Origin: Corallium rubrum | Taxonomy: Eukaryota; Cnidaria; Anthozoa; Scleralcyonacea; Coralliidae | Direction: 5' to 3' | Length of the DNA: 64,000 bases | Assembly: GCA_964035015.1 (NCBI GenBank) | Contig: CAXIUP010000163.1 | Location: forward strand, 55,001-119,000 | In this document: positions 1 through 12,042 of the stretch, one piece after another | Position numbering within the stretch: position 1 is the stretch's first letter | How the letters are laid out: each line of letters opens with the position of its first letter | Position numbers and translations under genes: made by a program | Notes under the pieces: generated by a model | Databases searched by the model: none | What the model was told of the DNA's origin: nothing | What the model saw: the letters and a program-made list of their open reading frames with translations, nothing else

Positions 1-700
1 TTTTCTTTATTTTATGTACAATTTCTATTACAGGCTATGCATGTAGCTTTTGTCGAGACCCTTGTACATTTCAAAATGCAGAAAAGCAACGATATTAAAT
101 AGCAAACCTTTTCCTGGCCATCCGACCGCCATATTTGTTTACACTGAATTATCTTTGGAAAACCCCAGTGGAAAACCCGCACTAGACTTGCGGTTGAAGC
201 AGGCGCAGACAGATTTCCCTGCTCCTATGATTTGTTTACTATCACTCAATGACGTTAAAATACTATTGGGAATGCAAACAAAGTCAAAGGAAACTAATAG
301 CCATTCGGAGGTATGGTAACATAAGTCTTTCATTTGAACAGACTTGTTTTGGGCCTGGAGTAAACCCTTTAAACACAAAACCCGATATTGCCGAACTTTC
401 AAAGCCATTCTTCATAATCTTAAGGGTGCTTTTAATCTAAACCATAACATTTTTGGGGGTTAGGGGCACTTTAAATAGAAGACAAAGAGGATAAAAAAGT
501 TGAGAAGTATATGAATCTAGCAATAGCAATCAAAGAGTTTATGTGGTCTTACGGAAGTTTAAAAAAGTGAAAGTTGTTTTAAGTTGTTATTGGTGCATTA
601 GGAACTATTCCTAGGAGGTTAGAGAAGTATATCTACAGTATGTACCAGTAGTAGATTAACCCTTTGGGGGCAAAAATATGTTAGGGCCATCATAATACTA
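1..700. other. No gene recognised
   Basis: Short open frames only, with no family resemblance, no splice-bounded exon and no clear repeat. I see nothing here that I can name. Confidence 0.5.
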
Positions 701-1113
701 GAACTACTCCTGGTGGGCTGCTACTTTCTGGAGAACCATTACTTTCAAGGAGCTGCTATTTTCGAGGGGGCACTAGTTTCAGGGGGCCCTATTCTTTTTT
801 GGGGGGACGTACCACTTTCAAGAACAGCTATTTTCGGGAGCTGCTATTTTCGAGGGTTGCTATTTTCAGGGGGCTACTAACTTTAAGGGGGCACTAGTTT
901 CAGGGAGGTGCTATTTTCGAGGGGGCCACTACTTTCAGGGGCTGCTTAAGTTTTGGGGGGTGTTACTTTCAGGGGCCACTATTTTCGAGATCAACTAGTT
1001 TTGGGGGACCACTATTTCTGGGAAGCCACTAGTTTTGGGAAGCCACTATTTCTGGGAGGCCACTGGTTTTGGGGGCCACTACTTTCAGGAGCTGCTACTA
1101 GTGGAGGGCCATT
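700..1113. repeat. Degenerate GGGGGCCACTA-type minisatellite
   Basis: Imperfect tandem units of roughly 20-30 bp alternate GGGGGCCACTA or GAGCTGCTA with TTTTCGAG or CTTTCAGG. The last unit (GGAGGGCCATTAC) abuts the left end of the next element and reappears just beyond its right end near 5911-5926, so the element probably sits inside this array. No coding potential is seen. Confidence 0.7.
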
Positions 1114-1149
1114 ACACACGTAAAAACGCACAGTCTGATCACCCTGGTA

Positions 1150-1690
1150 GAAATCCTGATCAGGATCCTGGTAGGATCCTGTTAGGATCCTAACAGGATC
1201 CTAAATTTTCTTAAACTAGGATCCTACTAGGATCCTGTAGGATCCTGTCAGGATCCTATAGGATCCTACAGGATCCTGAGTAGGATCCTACAGGATCCCA
1301 CAGGATCCTGAGTAGGATCCTACAGGATCCTGTAGGATCCTATAGGATCCTACAGAATCTTCCTGTAGGATCCTGAGTAGGATCCTACAAGATCCTGAGT
1401 AGGATCCTACAAGATCCTGAGTAGGATCCTACAAGATCCTGTAGGATCTTGTACAAGAACTTATAGGATCCTACTTAGGATCCTACAGGATCTTATACTG
1501 GATCCTATAGGATCTGTAGATCCTACTGGCTACATGATCTTATACAATATCCTACAGGATCTTGTATAGGATCTTGTATAGGATCCCACAGGATCTTGTA
1601 TAGGATCCTACAGGATCTTGTACAGCATCCTACAGGATCTTGTATAGGATCCTGTGCAAGATACGTGAAATCCTGTAGGATTTCCTAGAA
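1150..1690. repeat. AGGATCCT satellite, left block
   Basis: Dozens of copies of the palindromic octamer AGGATCCT are separated by short AT-rich or GTA spacers and degrade toward 1690 (AGGATCTTGTAT variants). The same satellite recurs at 4365-4900 and 5020-5540. BamHI sites are therefore extraordinarily dense here. Non-coding. Confidence 0.9.
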
Positions 1691-2015
1691 TATGTGAAAT
1701 CCTCTAATTAGATCTTGTGGCATGAGGATTATAATATATGAAATCCTCTAGAATAATGTGCAGGTAAAATATACAGTAAAACACAAAATATTGTACTGCT
1801 AGAATAATTTATTTGTCATTATTAATTGTCAATATATCTGAGGGACTACTGTACAAGTACAAATTTACAGTACTAGTGTATATAATACATTAGCTAGTAA
1901 ATAATAAATTGTGGATACTTATATACCATATTTAATTCTTTGAAAGTTTTCATGGTGATAATGTAATATAAATAAGTTTTGTGGAAACACCACGTAAACT
2001 ATTTCTTTGCTAAGA

Positions 2016-2045
2016 TTTCGGCCTGTTGACTCAGGCCTTCATCAG
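2016..2045 (-). ncRNA. Hammerhead-ribozyme-like core (minus strand)
   Basis: Read on the minus strand, this is CTGATGA, then a hairpin GGCCTG/CAGGCC, then GAAA. That order matches the conserved hammerhead core (CUGANGA, stem II, GAAA). I have not shown stems I and III or the cleavage triplet, so activity is unproven. It is the mirror of the core at 2301-2330. Confidence 0.35.
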
Positions 2046-2300
2046 AGCAATGACAACAAGTTGTTGGCTTGCGTCATTTATAAACTTCGCAACTGATCAA
2101 TTAAATCACATAAGTATACAATGGCGTATCACATTAATTTTATTAATTTTATTTTATTAATTCTATTTTCGGAGAACATTCTTGATTTAGTTTTTTTATT
2201 TAATAAAATTAATGTGATACGCCATTGTATTCTTACGTGATTTAATTAATCAGTTGCGAAGTTTATAAATGATGTGAGCCAACAACTTGTTGTCATTGCT

Positions 2301-2330
2301 CTGATGAAGGCCTGAGTCAACAGGCCGAAA
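2301..2330 (+). ncRNA. Hammerhead-ribozyme-like core (plus strand)
   Basis: CTGATGA at 2301-2307 is followed by a GGCCTG/CAGGCC stem and GAAA at 2327-2330. This is the second arm of the palindrome. Hammerhead motifs are known in Penelope-like elements and small retrozymes. Membership here is inferred from the core alone. Confidence 0.35.
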
Positions 2331-2359
2331 GCTTGGTGTTTCCACAAAACTTATTTATA

Positions 2360-3770
2360 CTTCCATATTTTCCAATTATTATCTACTGTAACTACATTAA
2401 CAATTTCAATGCAATACCAATTGTTATAAGCCCTTAGAAAGTCATGGCTATATAAAACAAAAGCTGGTAAAAAATAAAAAGAGTTGAAATATGGAAGCAT
2501 CCACAGACAACAAGAAGTTAAAATTAATAAACATGCAAAATATTACAGTGACCATCCAACAATTAAGCCGCAGTAGAGTGAGGCAGTGATCGGACACAAT
2601 TTTATTTATCCACACCTCAAAGTAATGAGAAAGTCCACTGTTTTCACTTTTTTGAGTATATCTAGGTTTTATTGGCTTAAAAATAACTTTTATTCAAAAT
2701 TCTGTTAGGTGGCCATGGTACAGGGCATTTTACTGTAACCCATTCCTCCCCTGAGCTATTATATTACTTTATTTTATTAATACTGTATTCATAGTAATTT
2801 TACTCTGTATAATTCCAGACAATTGTACATGTACTTGTCAAAGGAAGCTCCATCAGCAAACTTAGAGTCCTAGACAGCAACAAATCAACAATTAATAACC
2901 CCATTTCTACTGTTGCCAGATGGACAAACTTCAGCAAACCTAGGCACCAATTAGGTTACCTGTAGTTTGTAACTACAAAAGACTAGTCAACTCTAATTTT
3001 TCTCAGTTACAAACTGAATTATATTGTACACTACGTCGCTATCAAGCGGCGACATCCTGAGAACATTCGAACAAGTGAACAACAACTGTGACTGGTTTTA
3101 AACTAGATTTTTAGTTACAATTTATCTTGAAATTGAAGTCTATGCGAAGCTAATGGCTATATTAGCTATCAAGCACCAAAAATAAGCCACATCTAGCACA
3201 TGCACTCAAAGAAATGACACTAAATCTCGGGAATAAAATAAGTTTAACCTTACCTTGAGTATAATCGTCGGTTTATATTTATACTAATCTGCGGCACTGC
3301 GCTGAATGATATTCATTATGGCACGTCTTAGTCCAAATTTCGAGTATATATACACTGAAAAGCGGTAATATTTGTTAGTCATCTCATCAACCAAGTCGAC
3401 ATGCAAAGCTAATTCGTTGTAAAAGTTTGATCCAATTGTAAGAAACTTTGCCTCTCCAGCATCTAAACGTCGCTAACGGCCATTCTTACTGCTTCACAAT
3501 TTAAATTTCTATGCGCTAGTGTCATGTGACAATTACGTGACTCATTACCAGGTCTCGCGTAATGCGCCGATAGATCGGTAAATTGTATGTCGATCAAGCT
3601 CTCGGCAACGGCCTCCGTCGCTCAGTTGTCAGAGCATTGCACTAGAATCGCAAACAAGATCTTTAATACAAGATTCTGTAAGTTCTTAGTAATTCTTTCT
3701 TGAGCCGACCAAAATGGCCCTTTCATTACATTACTCTGTCTGATTTTATTTGTCAAAGACTGGAAGAGAG
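2360..3770. other. AT-rich interior of composite element, no gene
   Basis: Only short open frames occur. I see no conserved domain, splice-bounded exon or tandem repeat. Confidence 0.5.
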
Positions 3771-3773
3771 AAG

Positions 3774-4270
3774 TTTGAGAGTCCAAAACAGGTGATTAAA
3801 CAATTCGGAAAAAGACTAAAACTAAATGTTATGCATAGTTAAACAGTCTGACAATCAAAAACTGTTACCAAATAAATAGCAACAGTTGTTGCTATGGCAA
3901 CAATTACGTTTCAAAATGGCTGCCAATTACCCTTCAAACTAGTTTAATTCGAAAAAAACTTTGGTGACCCCCAATTTTTCTTTCGTTAAAACTTTTCTTA
4001 TAGTATGAGTAATCAATAGGCCGATTTTAAAAAAATTCTGTAGAACGAAATTTTTAAAAATATTTTTCCAGAAAAAAAACTACTCGTTCTACAGAATTTT
4101 TCTAAAATCGGCCTATTGATTACTCGTTTTTTTCGAATTAAATTAGTTTGAAGGGTAATTGGCAAGGGTAATTGTAACAGTTTTTGATTGTCAGACTGTT
4201 TAACTATGCATAACATTTAGTTTTATTCTTTTCCCGAATTGTTTATGCACATGTTTTGCACTCTCAAACT
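3774..4270. mobile_element. Palindromic MITE
   Basis: A block beginning TTTGAGAGTCCAAAAC (3774) returns inverted and ends at about 4270. The centre is a tight hairpin built on GGCCGATTTT and AAAATCGGCC (about 4018-4115). The arms share an inverted AAACAGTCTGACAATCAAAA block. No transposase. Confidence 0.75.
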
Positions 4271-4364
4271 TGTATTTTCCATTTTTCAAGAAACTCTGTG
4301 GAGTCACCTTAACTGGGAATGACTGATCAGTTTCTTTGTTATTAACGTCATTTATGTTAGGATC

Positions 4365-4900
4365 CTACAGTATATTTTCCCAGGAAGATCACGCCCAGGG
4401 TGCTGCAATTAATTGTCAGGATGCTAGATTTTCCTGGTAGGATCTAGAGTTGCTCCTGCTGAGTGCCGACTTTTCCTCCCACCCACCTGCCTCTCTCCCA
4501 GCAGAAGAGGCGGACTTGGAGCAAGGATCCTTCTCAGGATCCTAGACTTCTTGGTAGGATCATACTCAGGATCCTAGATTTTGTTGGTAGGATCCTACGC
4601 AGGATCTTAGATTTTGTTGGTAGGATCTTACTCAGGATCCTGCTAGGATCCTACTCAGGATCCTAGATGTTCCTAGTAGGATCCTACTCAGGATCCTAGA
4701 TTTTCCTGCTAGGATCCTACTCAGGATCCTAGATTTTCCTGCTAGGATCCTACTCAGGATCCTAGATTTTCCTAGTAGGATCCTACTCAGGATCCTAGAT
4801 TTTCCTGGCAGGATGCTACTCAGGATCCTAGGTTTTCTTGGTAGGATCCTACTCAGGATCCTAGATTTTCTTGGTAGGATCCTACTCAGGATCCTAGAAT
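4365..4900. repeat. AGGATCCT satellite, 33-bp unit block
   Basis: Tandem 33-bp units contain two AGGATCCT octamers plus ACTC and AGATTTTCCTGGT spacers. The unit length is divisible by three, so long frames stay open on both strands. They encode only low-complexity SRILSRIL-type peptides and are not genes. Confidence 0.9.
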
Positions 4901-5019
4901 GTCTAGTTTTAAATATTATGGTATCCTTCATAAAAAGATCTTCGTATTGATTTCAGGATGTTCCCTAACAAAGATTCTGAGTTCCCTAACCAAGATTCTG
5001 ATTATAGGCTTCTGTAAAT

Positions 5020-5540
5020 TAGAATCCTGTCAGGATCCTGGTTAGGATCATGTTAAGTTTAGGATCCTGTCAGGATATTGATTAGGATCCTGCATAGCTT
5101 CCTCCTGTAGTAACACTGAACCAATAAGAGATACTCCTTAATACTTGACTTCCAGAGAGAACAGCTTAAATATGACTGCTCAGGCTATTCAGTATAAATA
5201 AAGCTAATTTAGTTTACTCTAGTTTCTTCCTCTAGTACTACTGTTCAGGATGCTGTCAGGATCCTGGTTAGAATCGTGTGAAGTTCAGGATCCTAGGTTA
5301 GGATCCTGTTAAGTTTAGGATCCTGTCAGGATCTTGATTAAGATCCTGCAAAGTTCAGGATGCTGTCAGGATCCTGGTTAGGATCCTACTAAGTTCAGGA
5401 TCCTGTCAGGATCCTGGTTAGGATCCTGCTAAGTTCAGGATCCTGTCAGGATCCTGGTTAGGATCCTGTTATATTTAGGATCCTGACAGGATCCTACAGG
5501 ATCCTACAGGATCCTGTAGGATCCTATATGATCCTGTTTA
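5020..5540. repeat. AGGATCCT satellite, right block
   Basis: Units of about 45-50 bp (GTCAGGATCCTGGTTAGGATCCTG plus AAGTTC) form a higher-order variant of the same satellite. A non-repeat stretch at about 5100-5240 interrupts it. Confidence 0.9.
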
Positions 5541-5544
5541 GGAT

Positions 5545-5890
5545 TTCTACCAGGGCTGAGCTCTGATATCAGATCTGTTCAGAGAAATGTAGCAACCCTT
5601 GATACAGCCTGACAGCTACAGAATGTACCAGCGCTGATGTATATAACATTTAGTTAGAATTTCTAACAGACTGCGACAGCTCCGTAGACAACATACCTGT
5701 TCAGTCTGTTATATTAAACTGATACAGCACTGACCGTGTCAGGCTGATACAGTTTGAGAGAATCTGTTCTGAAAAGTCTGTTGTAGCTGCAGGTACTGAT
5801 GATACAGATATGATATCATGTATCAGGGGTCGCTACATTTTTCTGAACAGATCTGACATCATTCTGCATCAGGTCTGACACAGAATGTAC
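5545..5890. repeat. Inverted CTGATACAG-rich block
   Basis: GATCTGTTCAGAGAAATGTAGC near 5572 is repeated in inverted form near 5832-5853. The region between is rich in CTGATACAG and TCTGTT words, so it looks like a third satellite type inside the same element. Confidence 0.55.
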
Positions 5891-5904
5891 GTTTTTGCAT
5901 GTGT

Positions 5905-6610
5905 ACTTTGGAGGAGGGCCATTACTTAGGGGGGGATCTCATCACTACTTGTGGGTTTACAATAGATACTGTAATGTTCAGTATAGTTTGCACACAGAGC
6001 CGTATCCAGAGATAATTTGGGGATACCGGTTGTGCAATCAGTGAGTGTACCATCTAGGGGTTCCGGGGGCATGCTCCCCTGGAAAATTTTGAAAACTAGA
6101 GTTTCTGATTCCTGCATTTTGAGCGGCGAATTTCAACATTCTGATGGGTGATTTTTAATGCAGCTTTTCACTAATCTACACAGCTTAATTAATAAACTTT
6201 TGAATTTTTTTATACAATGGCAAAAATATTAAAATACAATAAAAATTTACATCTTTCCACGCTCGAATGCTCTATAGACTTTTCTCCCCAGAACCAGCGT
6301 TCCTTGTGGTCAGTATATCACAAGAAACGGAAGGTAATACTTCATCTTATCGTATTATGAGATCATGAATTACGACGTTTTATTGCGTTTTCTTTTTCTA
6401 CTGGCATTGGTGAGTGCCTAATAGCTAATTTAGCTGCTTTAAATGACTGGAAAGAGAACTCAGTTTGTAGTACACAGTTTATAATGATTGTAGTTAGTTT
6501 TATGTTAATTTCATATTCTTATGAATTAATGTCATTTTAATATGGTTTTTTGGGGACCTTAGTTTGGGATCTCAAACCGGGGTTCCGGCGTCTAAACCCT
6601 TCTGGATACA
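5905..6610. other. No gene recognised
   Basis: Only short, unconserved frames are present. A GGGGATACCGG-type stretch near 6025-6075 resembles other dispersed non-coding repeats, but I cannot classify it. Confidence 0.4.
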
Positions 6611-6611
6611 G

Positions 6612-7046
6612 CCCTGCAGTGTTGCCAAGTCAAGTTTCGTAAAAATCCCAATAAAGGTCTGAAAATATCCCAAGATTCCCTATTTTATACCAAAAAATCC
6701 CAAGGTTCACAGTTTCATTTACTGACTAGTTCCCAGGTCTCTATCGCCGTTTGACATATAGCAATCTGAGCCCACTGTATCAGTAATACATACTTCATTT
6801 GGATAGAGTACTTCATCTTGTCTAAATCAAACGAATACATCAAGAACGTAGGGGCTATGATCTAATGATCAATTAAATAAAAAAATAATAATTAACATTG
6901 AAATCAGCTTTTTAAAACCGAAACTGTTTGCCCTGGAATTAATCCCAAGAAAAATCCCAAGTTGAATCCCTGAGAAAAAAATCCCAACTCCTTTAAAAAA
7001 TCCCAAGATCTTGGGATAAAATCCCAAGGTTGACAACACTGCAGCC
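6612..7046. mobile_element. MITE with CTGCAGTGTTGCCAA ends
   Basis: The left end CTGCAGTGTTGCCAA and right end TTGACAACACTGCAG are inverted repeats. The interior is dominated by AAATCCCAAG words on one strand. There is no ORF above background and no clear target duplication. Confidence 0.65.
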
Positions 7047-7517
7047 AGTGGCACAGGTCCTTAATTGCATGATAAGTTGATAACACCATTTGTGTATATA
7101 CACTGAAGTTTTCACCATTCGTTTGTAAATTAAAGAGAAACCAAATAGTTTTTTTCTACTCCCTCATTTTCTTGGGGCCTGTCAAAATCTGCAGGGGGAA
7201 TGCCATCTTTGCCCCACAGATAATCTTAGTAGCTACATGGTATTACCATTAATTTCATGGTATTTACCATTACAAATACATGTAATTTGAACAGTGTGTG
7301 TGTCTTAGAAGCTACTGTTTACCAAACTGAAACTGAACCCAAATGGAAGTTTCTTGTGGGTAAAATAAATGTTTGTTGAGTATCAATGCAAGATATACAT
7401 GTTCATGCTTCACAGTACAGAAATATAGTCAAACCTTTTAATACAACAATGAAAGTCATCCCTAATTAAAATAAACTACTATACTAAATCAAACATCTTA
7501 TAAGTATGTTCAGGCAG

Positions 7518-7592
7518 TACCATACCGTACAGTACAATACAGTACAGTACAGTACAGTACAGTACAGTACAGTACAGTACAGTACAGTACAA
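7518..7592. repeat. (CAGTA)n microsatellite
   Basis: About 14 near-perfect pentanucleotide units. The same unit family (TACTG/CAGTA) forms the much longer array at 42942-43183. Confidence 0.95.
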
Positions 7593-7849
7593 GTTTAGAT
7601 ACTAATAGACAATATGGTACAAAATACTCTCCTTCAGTTCAGTTACAATATTATATTGCACCATGGTGGACAACCTTAGCCAAAATCTTTTTTTTTTTGT
7701 AAATCTGTTTCAATGTTACTTAAGGAAACATGAAGTGCAAACACATTTTTGCAGCTTGTAACAAGCTTTTCAAAGCACGTACAGCTAATCAGACCCAGGG
7801 TCATAATTTGTGTCATGTGCTTATGAGGTGCTCTTGCCTTGGGGTTACA

Positions 7850-7926
7850 TATTATAGGTTGCCTATAGGCGGATAGCCTATTGGTTTCCTATAGATCCCC
7901 TATAGGCATGTTGCCTATAGGTTGTT
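7850..7926. repeat. CCTATAGG-rich palindromic cluster
   Basis: At least five TATAGG or CCTATA words occur within 76 bp, several forming short palindromes. Function unknown. Confidence 0.5.
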
Positions 7927-8198
7927 GAACTTGGATCAGCAAGAAACCTAAGCAGAGTCCTTGAAATCTGAGGTGACTAATGTTGCCATCTACTAGCTGT
8001 AATAATAGGACTATATATAATTACAAGCAATTTCCATCATGGCTGTGAAATAAGTTTTATGTACATGAGAAAACATGATGAAAGCATGAGGCCAAAGGCT
8101 GCTTTATTGTTTTCAAGACAAACAATGGACATTAGCCAATCAGATTTCTCAAAAAGAAAGATCATGTGACCCATTCGCTTCATGCGGAAAGGTCTGTT

Positions 8199-8902
8199 GG
8201 CTGATTATCTCATGAATTATTAATGAGTTTGAGATTATTTCAAACTCGAAAATAATTCATGAGACAATCAGCCAATTACAATAGTTCATTCAATCACCTG
8301 ATTGAAGTTGGATACTCCAGTAAAACCCAAGATATTAGATGAAAACCAGTGTTCATCTAATTCTTAAGATCTCAATTATCTATGCAAAATAAACAAGTTG
8401 CTGTATGAATAAATCTTACACACATCATAAATAAAATCTCATGAGGGTTTATTTTAATTGCCTTTTTTCAATTGAAATCGCTCGATAGAGATGTAATATA
8501 TCAACAACGAGTTTGAGTGTTTCATCAGGGGATCCAAACACGAGAAAACATGATGAAAGCACGAGGCCGAAGGCCGAGTGGTTTTATTGTTTTTGAGTGT
8601 TTGGATTCCCCTGATGAAACACGATAAATGAGTTGTTGATATGGCATCTCAATCGAGCGATTTCAATTACAAAATACAATTAAAATAAACCCTCAAGAGA
8701 TTTTATTCTTGAGTGTGTGTAAAATTTATTCATACAGCAACTTGTTTATTTTGCATAGATAATTAAGATCTCAAGAATTAGATGAACACTGGTTTTCATC
8801 TAATATCTTGGGCTTTCCTGGCGTATCCAACGTCAATCAGGTGATTGAATGGACTATTGTAATTGGCTGATTATCTCATGAATTATTAATGAGTTTGAGA
8901 TG
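8199..8902. mobile_element. Large foldback element
   Basis: GGCTGATTATCTCATGAATT occurs near both ends (about 8199 and 8863). About 130 bp of the left half (8275-8410) returns inverted at 8712-8865, and the midpoint is near 8560. A smaller hairpin sits inside the left end. No transposase. Confidence 0.8.
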
Positions 8903-9022
8903 CCATATATCAACAACTCGTTTATCGTATTTCATCAGGGGAATCCAGACACGAGAAAACAATAAAACCACTCTTTCATCATGTTTTCTCGTGTTTGAAT
9001 CCCCTGATGAAACACTCAAATT
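8515..9022. repeat. Inverted CCCCTGATGAAACAC family
   Basis: Several direct and inverted copies of a segment carrying ACACGAGAAAACATGATGAAAG and CCCCTGATGAAACAC interleave with the foldback element. CTGATGA appears but is not followed by a stem and GAAA, so I do not call a hammerhead here. Confidence 0.65.
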
Positions 9023-9545
9023 CGTTGTATAGTGGACACAGCACATGACATGACCGCGAAAACACGAGGCGAAACCCGAATAATTTGCAAGCTTTTCAAC
9101 TGCTCTAAAAACTCAACAATCACCCATCGACTAAGTTATTTACTTCTTAGATTAAACAATGTCTTTAACTCGTTAATAAAGGCAAGAAAACTACACAATA
9201 CCTGTCTCAAGACGAGCTTGTTATATCACAGCTACGACCACACGTGGTTTCGAGCACCTTGGTGATTTCAGCAATAAAAATGCCTTCAACGTTGCAGTTA
9301 AAACGTTTTGTTGTGTAAATAGCTCATCTAAATCCATATCCAGGTACTCCCGACTTTTTCTTGTGATTAAAACCACTGGAAATTCATTAAAAACGACAAA
9401 AAACACTCGTCCAAGTATCCTGGTTTCGCCAGTGGCGGTGAAAATTCAAAATGGATCTTTAAAATGCAGGAAACACGCTAGTTTGACTCAGTAGCCAATC
9501 AGATCGCGGTTGTCTCCATTTACTTCCGGTTACTTCATAAATAGA
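9023..9545. other. No gene recognised
   Basis: Open frames up to 77 codons have no recognisable motif. No repeat structure is seen. Confidence 0.4.
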
Positions 9546-9580
9546 GAAACGACGAAGGGCCTTCGCTCGAAACGTTGCAC
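9546..9580 (+). repeat. Penelope-like terminus remnant
   Basis: The stretch CGAAGGGCCTTCGCTCGAAACG matches, in opposite orientation, the sequence just downstream of the Penelope ORF at 31101-31125. One base of the CTGACGA core is altered here (CGACGA). It is probably the decayed end of a related element; the body is not recognisable nearby. Confidence 0.55.
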
Positions 9581-10206
9581 TCTTGGGGTCATGACCCCGT
9601 TTCACGCACTGATTTTTCACAATTTCACGCGTCACGTGTACTTTTAAGGCAATTTCACGCATCACGAATTCTGACGAAGTGACGTTTAATTAAACTTTAC
9701 TTACATTTAGCCATAAAATAAACGTGGTTTGGAAACTCGGCAAGCTTCAAAGCGGTTAACAATCAAGCTACAATTCATGTTGAAAGGTACATGAAGGTGC
9801 CACATCCTTTGTTTTAGGTTTATTAATATTTAAACAGTACGGTTGAGTGATTGAACTCAAACGTTGCTATTGGATGATTGCTTCATTATACAGAAAACAC
9901 AATATGTTCAGTAACTGTGAAAGTGCACAAATTTCCATAAATTAAACCTGGACAAAAACATAAAACAATGATTATTTCGAGCTTCCAAACCATGTTTATT
10001 TTCTATTAACTAGCAATGGCTTAACTAGCGAATTTAACGTTGCCTCTTATGTCCCCTATGGCTATGTGAAAAGTTACTAGAAACTAACGTTAAGTAACTT
10101 TAGTGTACTACGTGTATGACTGTCGTCCATTGTCCATACAATCCGAGAAACAAAGTGACTTAACTAAATGGCATAAGGAAGCAACGTTTCAGTTCTATTT
10201 CCGACT
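9581..10206. other. No gene recognised
   Basis: The left part holds CACG-rich direct words (TTTCACGC, GTCACG) also found near 12370-12520. The remainder is AT-rich with no coding signal. Confidence 0.4.
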
Positions 10207-10682
10207 TTAGGCCAATTAAAAAAATATTTCTGTTTTTCATCACTTTTTTGGAAAAAATTGGGGCGGGCGGGCGGGTTTTTTAATTTTTTTATTTTTATTA
10301 GTAGCGTATTTTCTTACAGAAAACGGGTTAAAAGATGAGATGTTTTCTATTTCGTACGCTTTGCTTGCATAGCTAACGATTACTGTCCAAAGCTAAATCT
10401 AATTTTAACTTTCAACGCTTTGCACGATTTACCTGCTTGTCCAGTTTCTTCGGAAGGCTACTGTACTTTTCTCACCCGCGACGGTACAAACAAAAACAAA
10501 AGCAAAAGCAAAAGCAAAAACATGATTTACCGCTCTTTTCTAACAACAATAGCGCATTACGGCGCCAAATTTTTGGTTTCTAACAGATAACTGACGATAA
10601 AAGAAAATTAAAAAATCGGGGCGGACGAATTTTGGGGGGCGGGCGACGATGAAAAACGGAAATATTTTTTAATTGGCCTTAG
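10207..10682. mobile_element. MITE with TAGGCCAATT ends and GGGCGGGCG blocks
   Basis: About 40 bp at the left (from TAGGCCAATTAAAAAAATAT) returns inverted at the right. GC-rich blocks GGGGCGGGCGGGCGG and GGGGGGCGGGCGACG lie just inside each end. An AAAGCA run at about 10494-10520 is internal. No ORF. Confidence 0.75.
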
Positions 10683-10689
10683 TCTCAAC

Positions 10690-11530
10690 AACTAATTGTT
10701 TACCGATAAGAAGCTAAAGCTCTGTGACACAAGGGTATAGCTCTGCCTGATCGAGTACGAATTGACGTCGATAAGAAATTTACGGCAATGTTATTCAAAT
10801 TATTAGCTACTTCATCAGTTTCCGCTTCTCTCGTTGTTTCTAGCTTCGTCTGAATCGGAATCATATTCGGACTGTTGACAGTACTAGTCTTTCTCGAAAA
10901 TGTTATTAAAAGTTCCATTAGTACTTTAATTTAAAGTCATATGGATTACGGGCTTTTTCTGTTTCAGCCGCATTCCCTTGGAACAAGTTGCCATTTTATA
11001 CTGAGAAGTGAGAACAAATTTGTTTTGTATTGAGAACAAATTTGTTTTGCATTGAGCCTTATTTCATATTAAATAGCGTATCGAAGTAATTGTTTTTGCA
11101 CTGAACAAATGTTTTGTGGATTGCACGTATGGGCCACCGTACTTTTAAGAGTACATTAAAAACCTTCCTTTTTAAAGATATTTTTAATTAAAATTGTAAT
11201 ATAATTAATTTTAGTTAGTAGCATAGGTTATATATCATACTTTTATTATCCATATAAAGCGCCTTTGGGCATTTTTATGAAAAAGGCGCTATATAAATTC
11301 ATATTATATTATTACATCTACACGAACAGGGGCTCTTGTTATATTTCATAGCCTTGACTTCTTCTAGCGATATATCTTCATTTTTAATATCATTTCCACA
11401 GGTGATAATGCACAGCTTACGTTTGAGCGTGTTCGCTTTCTGGCATCAAACGACACTGAACACTTTCTTACTTTTTCGCCATATATAGCACATATTTTTA
11501 GATAATTGTTTATTATTAGGCTTAAATTAT
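10690..11530. other. No gene; hairpin-like motif near 11258-11300
   Basis: The only structure noticed is AAAGCGCCTTT followed about 20 bp later by AAAGGCGCTAT, a small stem-loop next to a TATAAATT stretch. Coding signal is absent. Confidence 0.4.
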
Positions 11531-11535
11531 TGTAT

Positions 11536-12042
11536 AGTTAACAATTATTCACCGAAGTGTACGTGAATAGTGCTGGATATTCACCGAGCCGCTTCGGTGA
11601 GGTGAATATCCACACTATTCACCGACACTGAGGTGAATAATTGTTTTAGCATATACCTCATAAATGAAATAACAAGTTTAACATTCTTATATTTTTCAGT
11701 ATTTTTATACAAGACACGGCCGCTAGCAACTTGGGCACTTGGTGTACTCGATATTTGTCGACAAAACAGTTTTTACAACTTTTGAATATATTAATGGAAT
11801 GATGGCTAGAAAATTGTAAAGAAACATACCTGTGGACACTCTTCTACTTAATTTTGTTGACTTTTCTCGTTATTCTAACATCAGCCTTTTTTATCAACAA
11901 AATCTCCTGCCTCGGTAAACAAAGCAAAACTGTCCGCCATTTTGTTTTGCCCGCAGGTGAATAGTGCAGGATATCCCGAGCTAGAGGAACCAATCAGATT
12001 GCTTGAAAAGCACTATTCACCTACGAGGTATATGCTAAGTTT
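11536..12042. mobile_element. Foldback MITE with GTGAATA core
   Basis: AATTATTCACC words form a palindrome at 11536-11642. The flank TTAGCATATACCTC (about 11644) returns inverted as GAGGTATATGCTAA (about 12026-12040). The right part also carries inverted GTGAATAGTGC words. Non-autonomous. Confidence 0.65.

Larger units (their letters stand above)
1969..2356. mobile_element. Palindromic MITE with outward hammerhead-like cores
   Basis: The left arm (from AAATAAGTTTTGTGGAAACA) is repeated in inverted orientation at the right end. The arms run about 170 bp toward an AT-rich centre near 2150. Each arm holds a CTGATGA...GAAA motif, described separately. A single partial copy of the same arm lies at about 25905-26070. 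No ORF. Confidence 0.8.
1114..5904. mobile_element. Composite satellite-bearing element with ACACACG... terminal inverted repeats
   Basis: The left end reads ACACACGTAAAAACGCAC (1114-1131) and the right end is its imperfect reverse complement (5887-5904). The same terminal motif bounds a 288-bp element at 16497-16784. The interior holds AGGATCCT satellite blocks just inside each end, two nested palindromic insertions (1969-2356 and 3774-4270), and a CTGATACAG-type inverted block at the right. There is no transposase ORF, so this is non-autonomous. The superfamily is not recognised. Confidence 0.5.

Noticed and set aside
9003..9012. CTGATGA words in the 8515-9022 repeat as hammerheads
   Set aside because: No stem II followed by GAAA.
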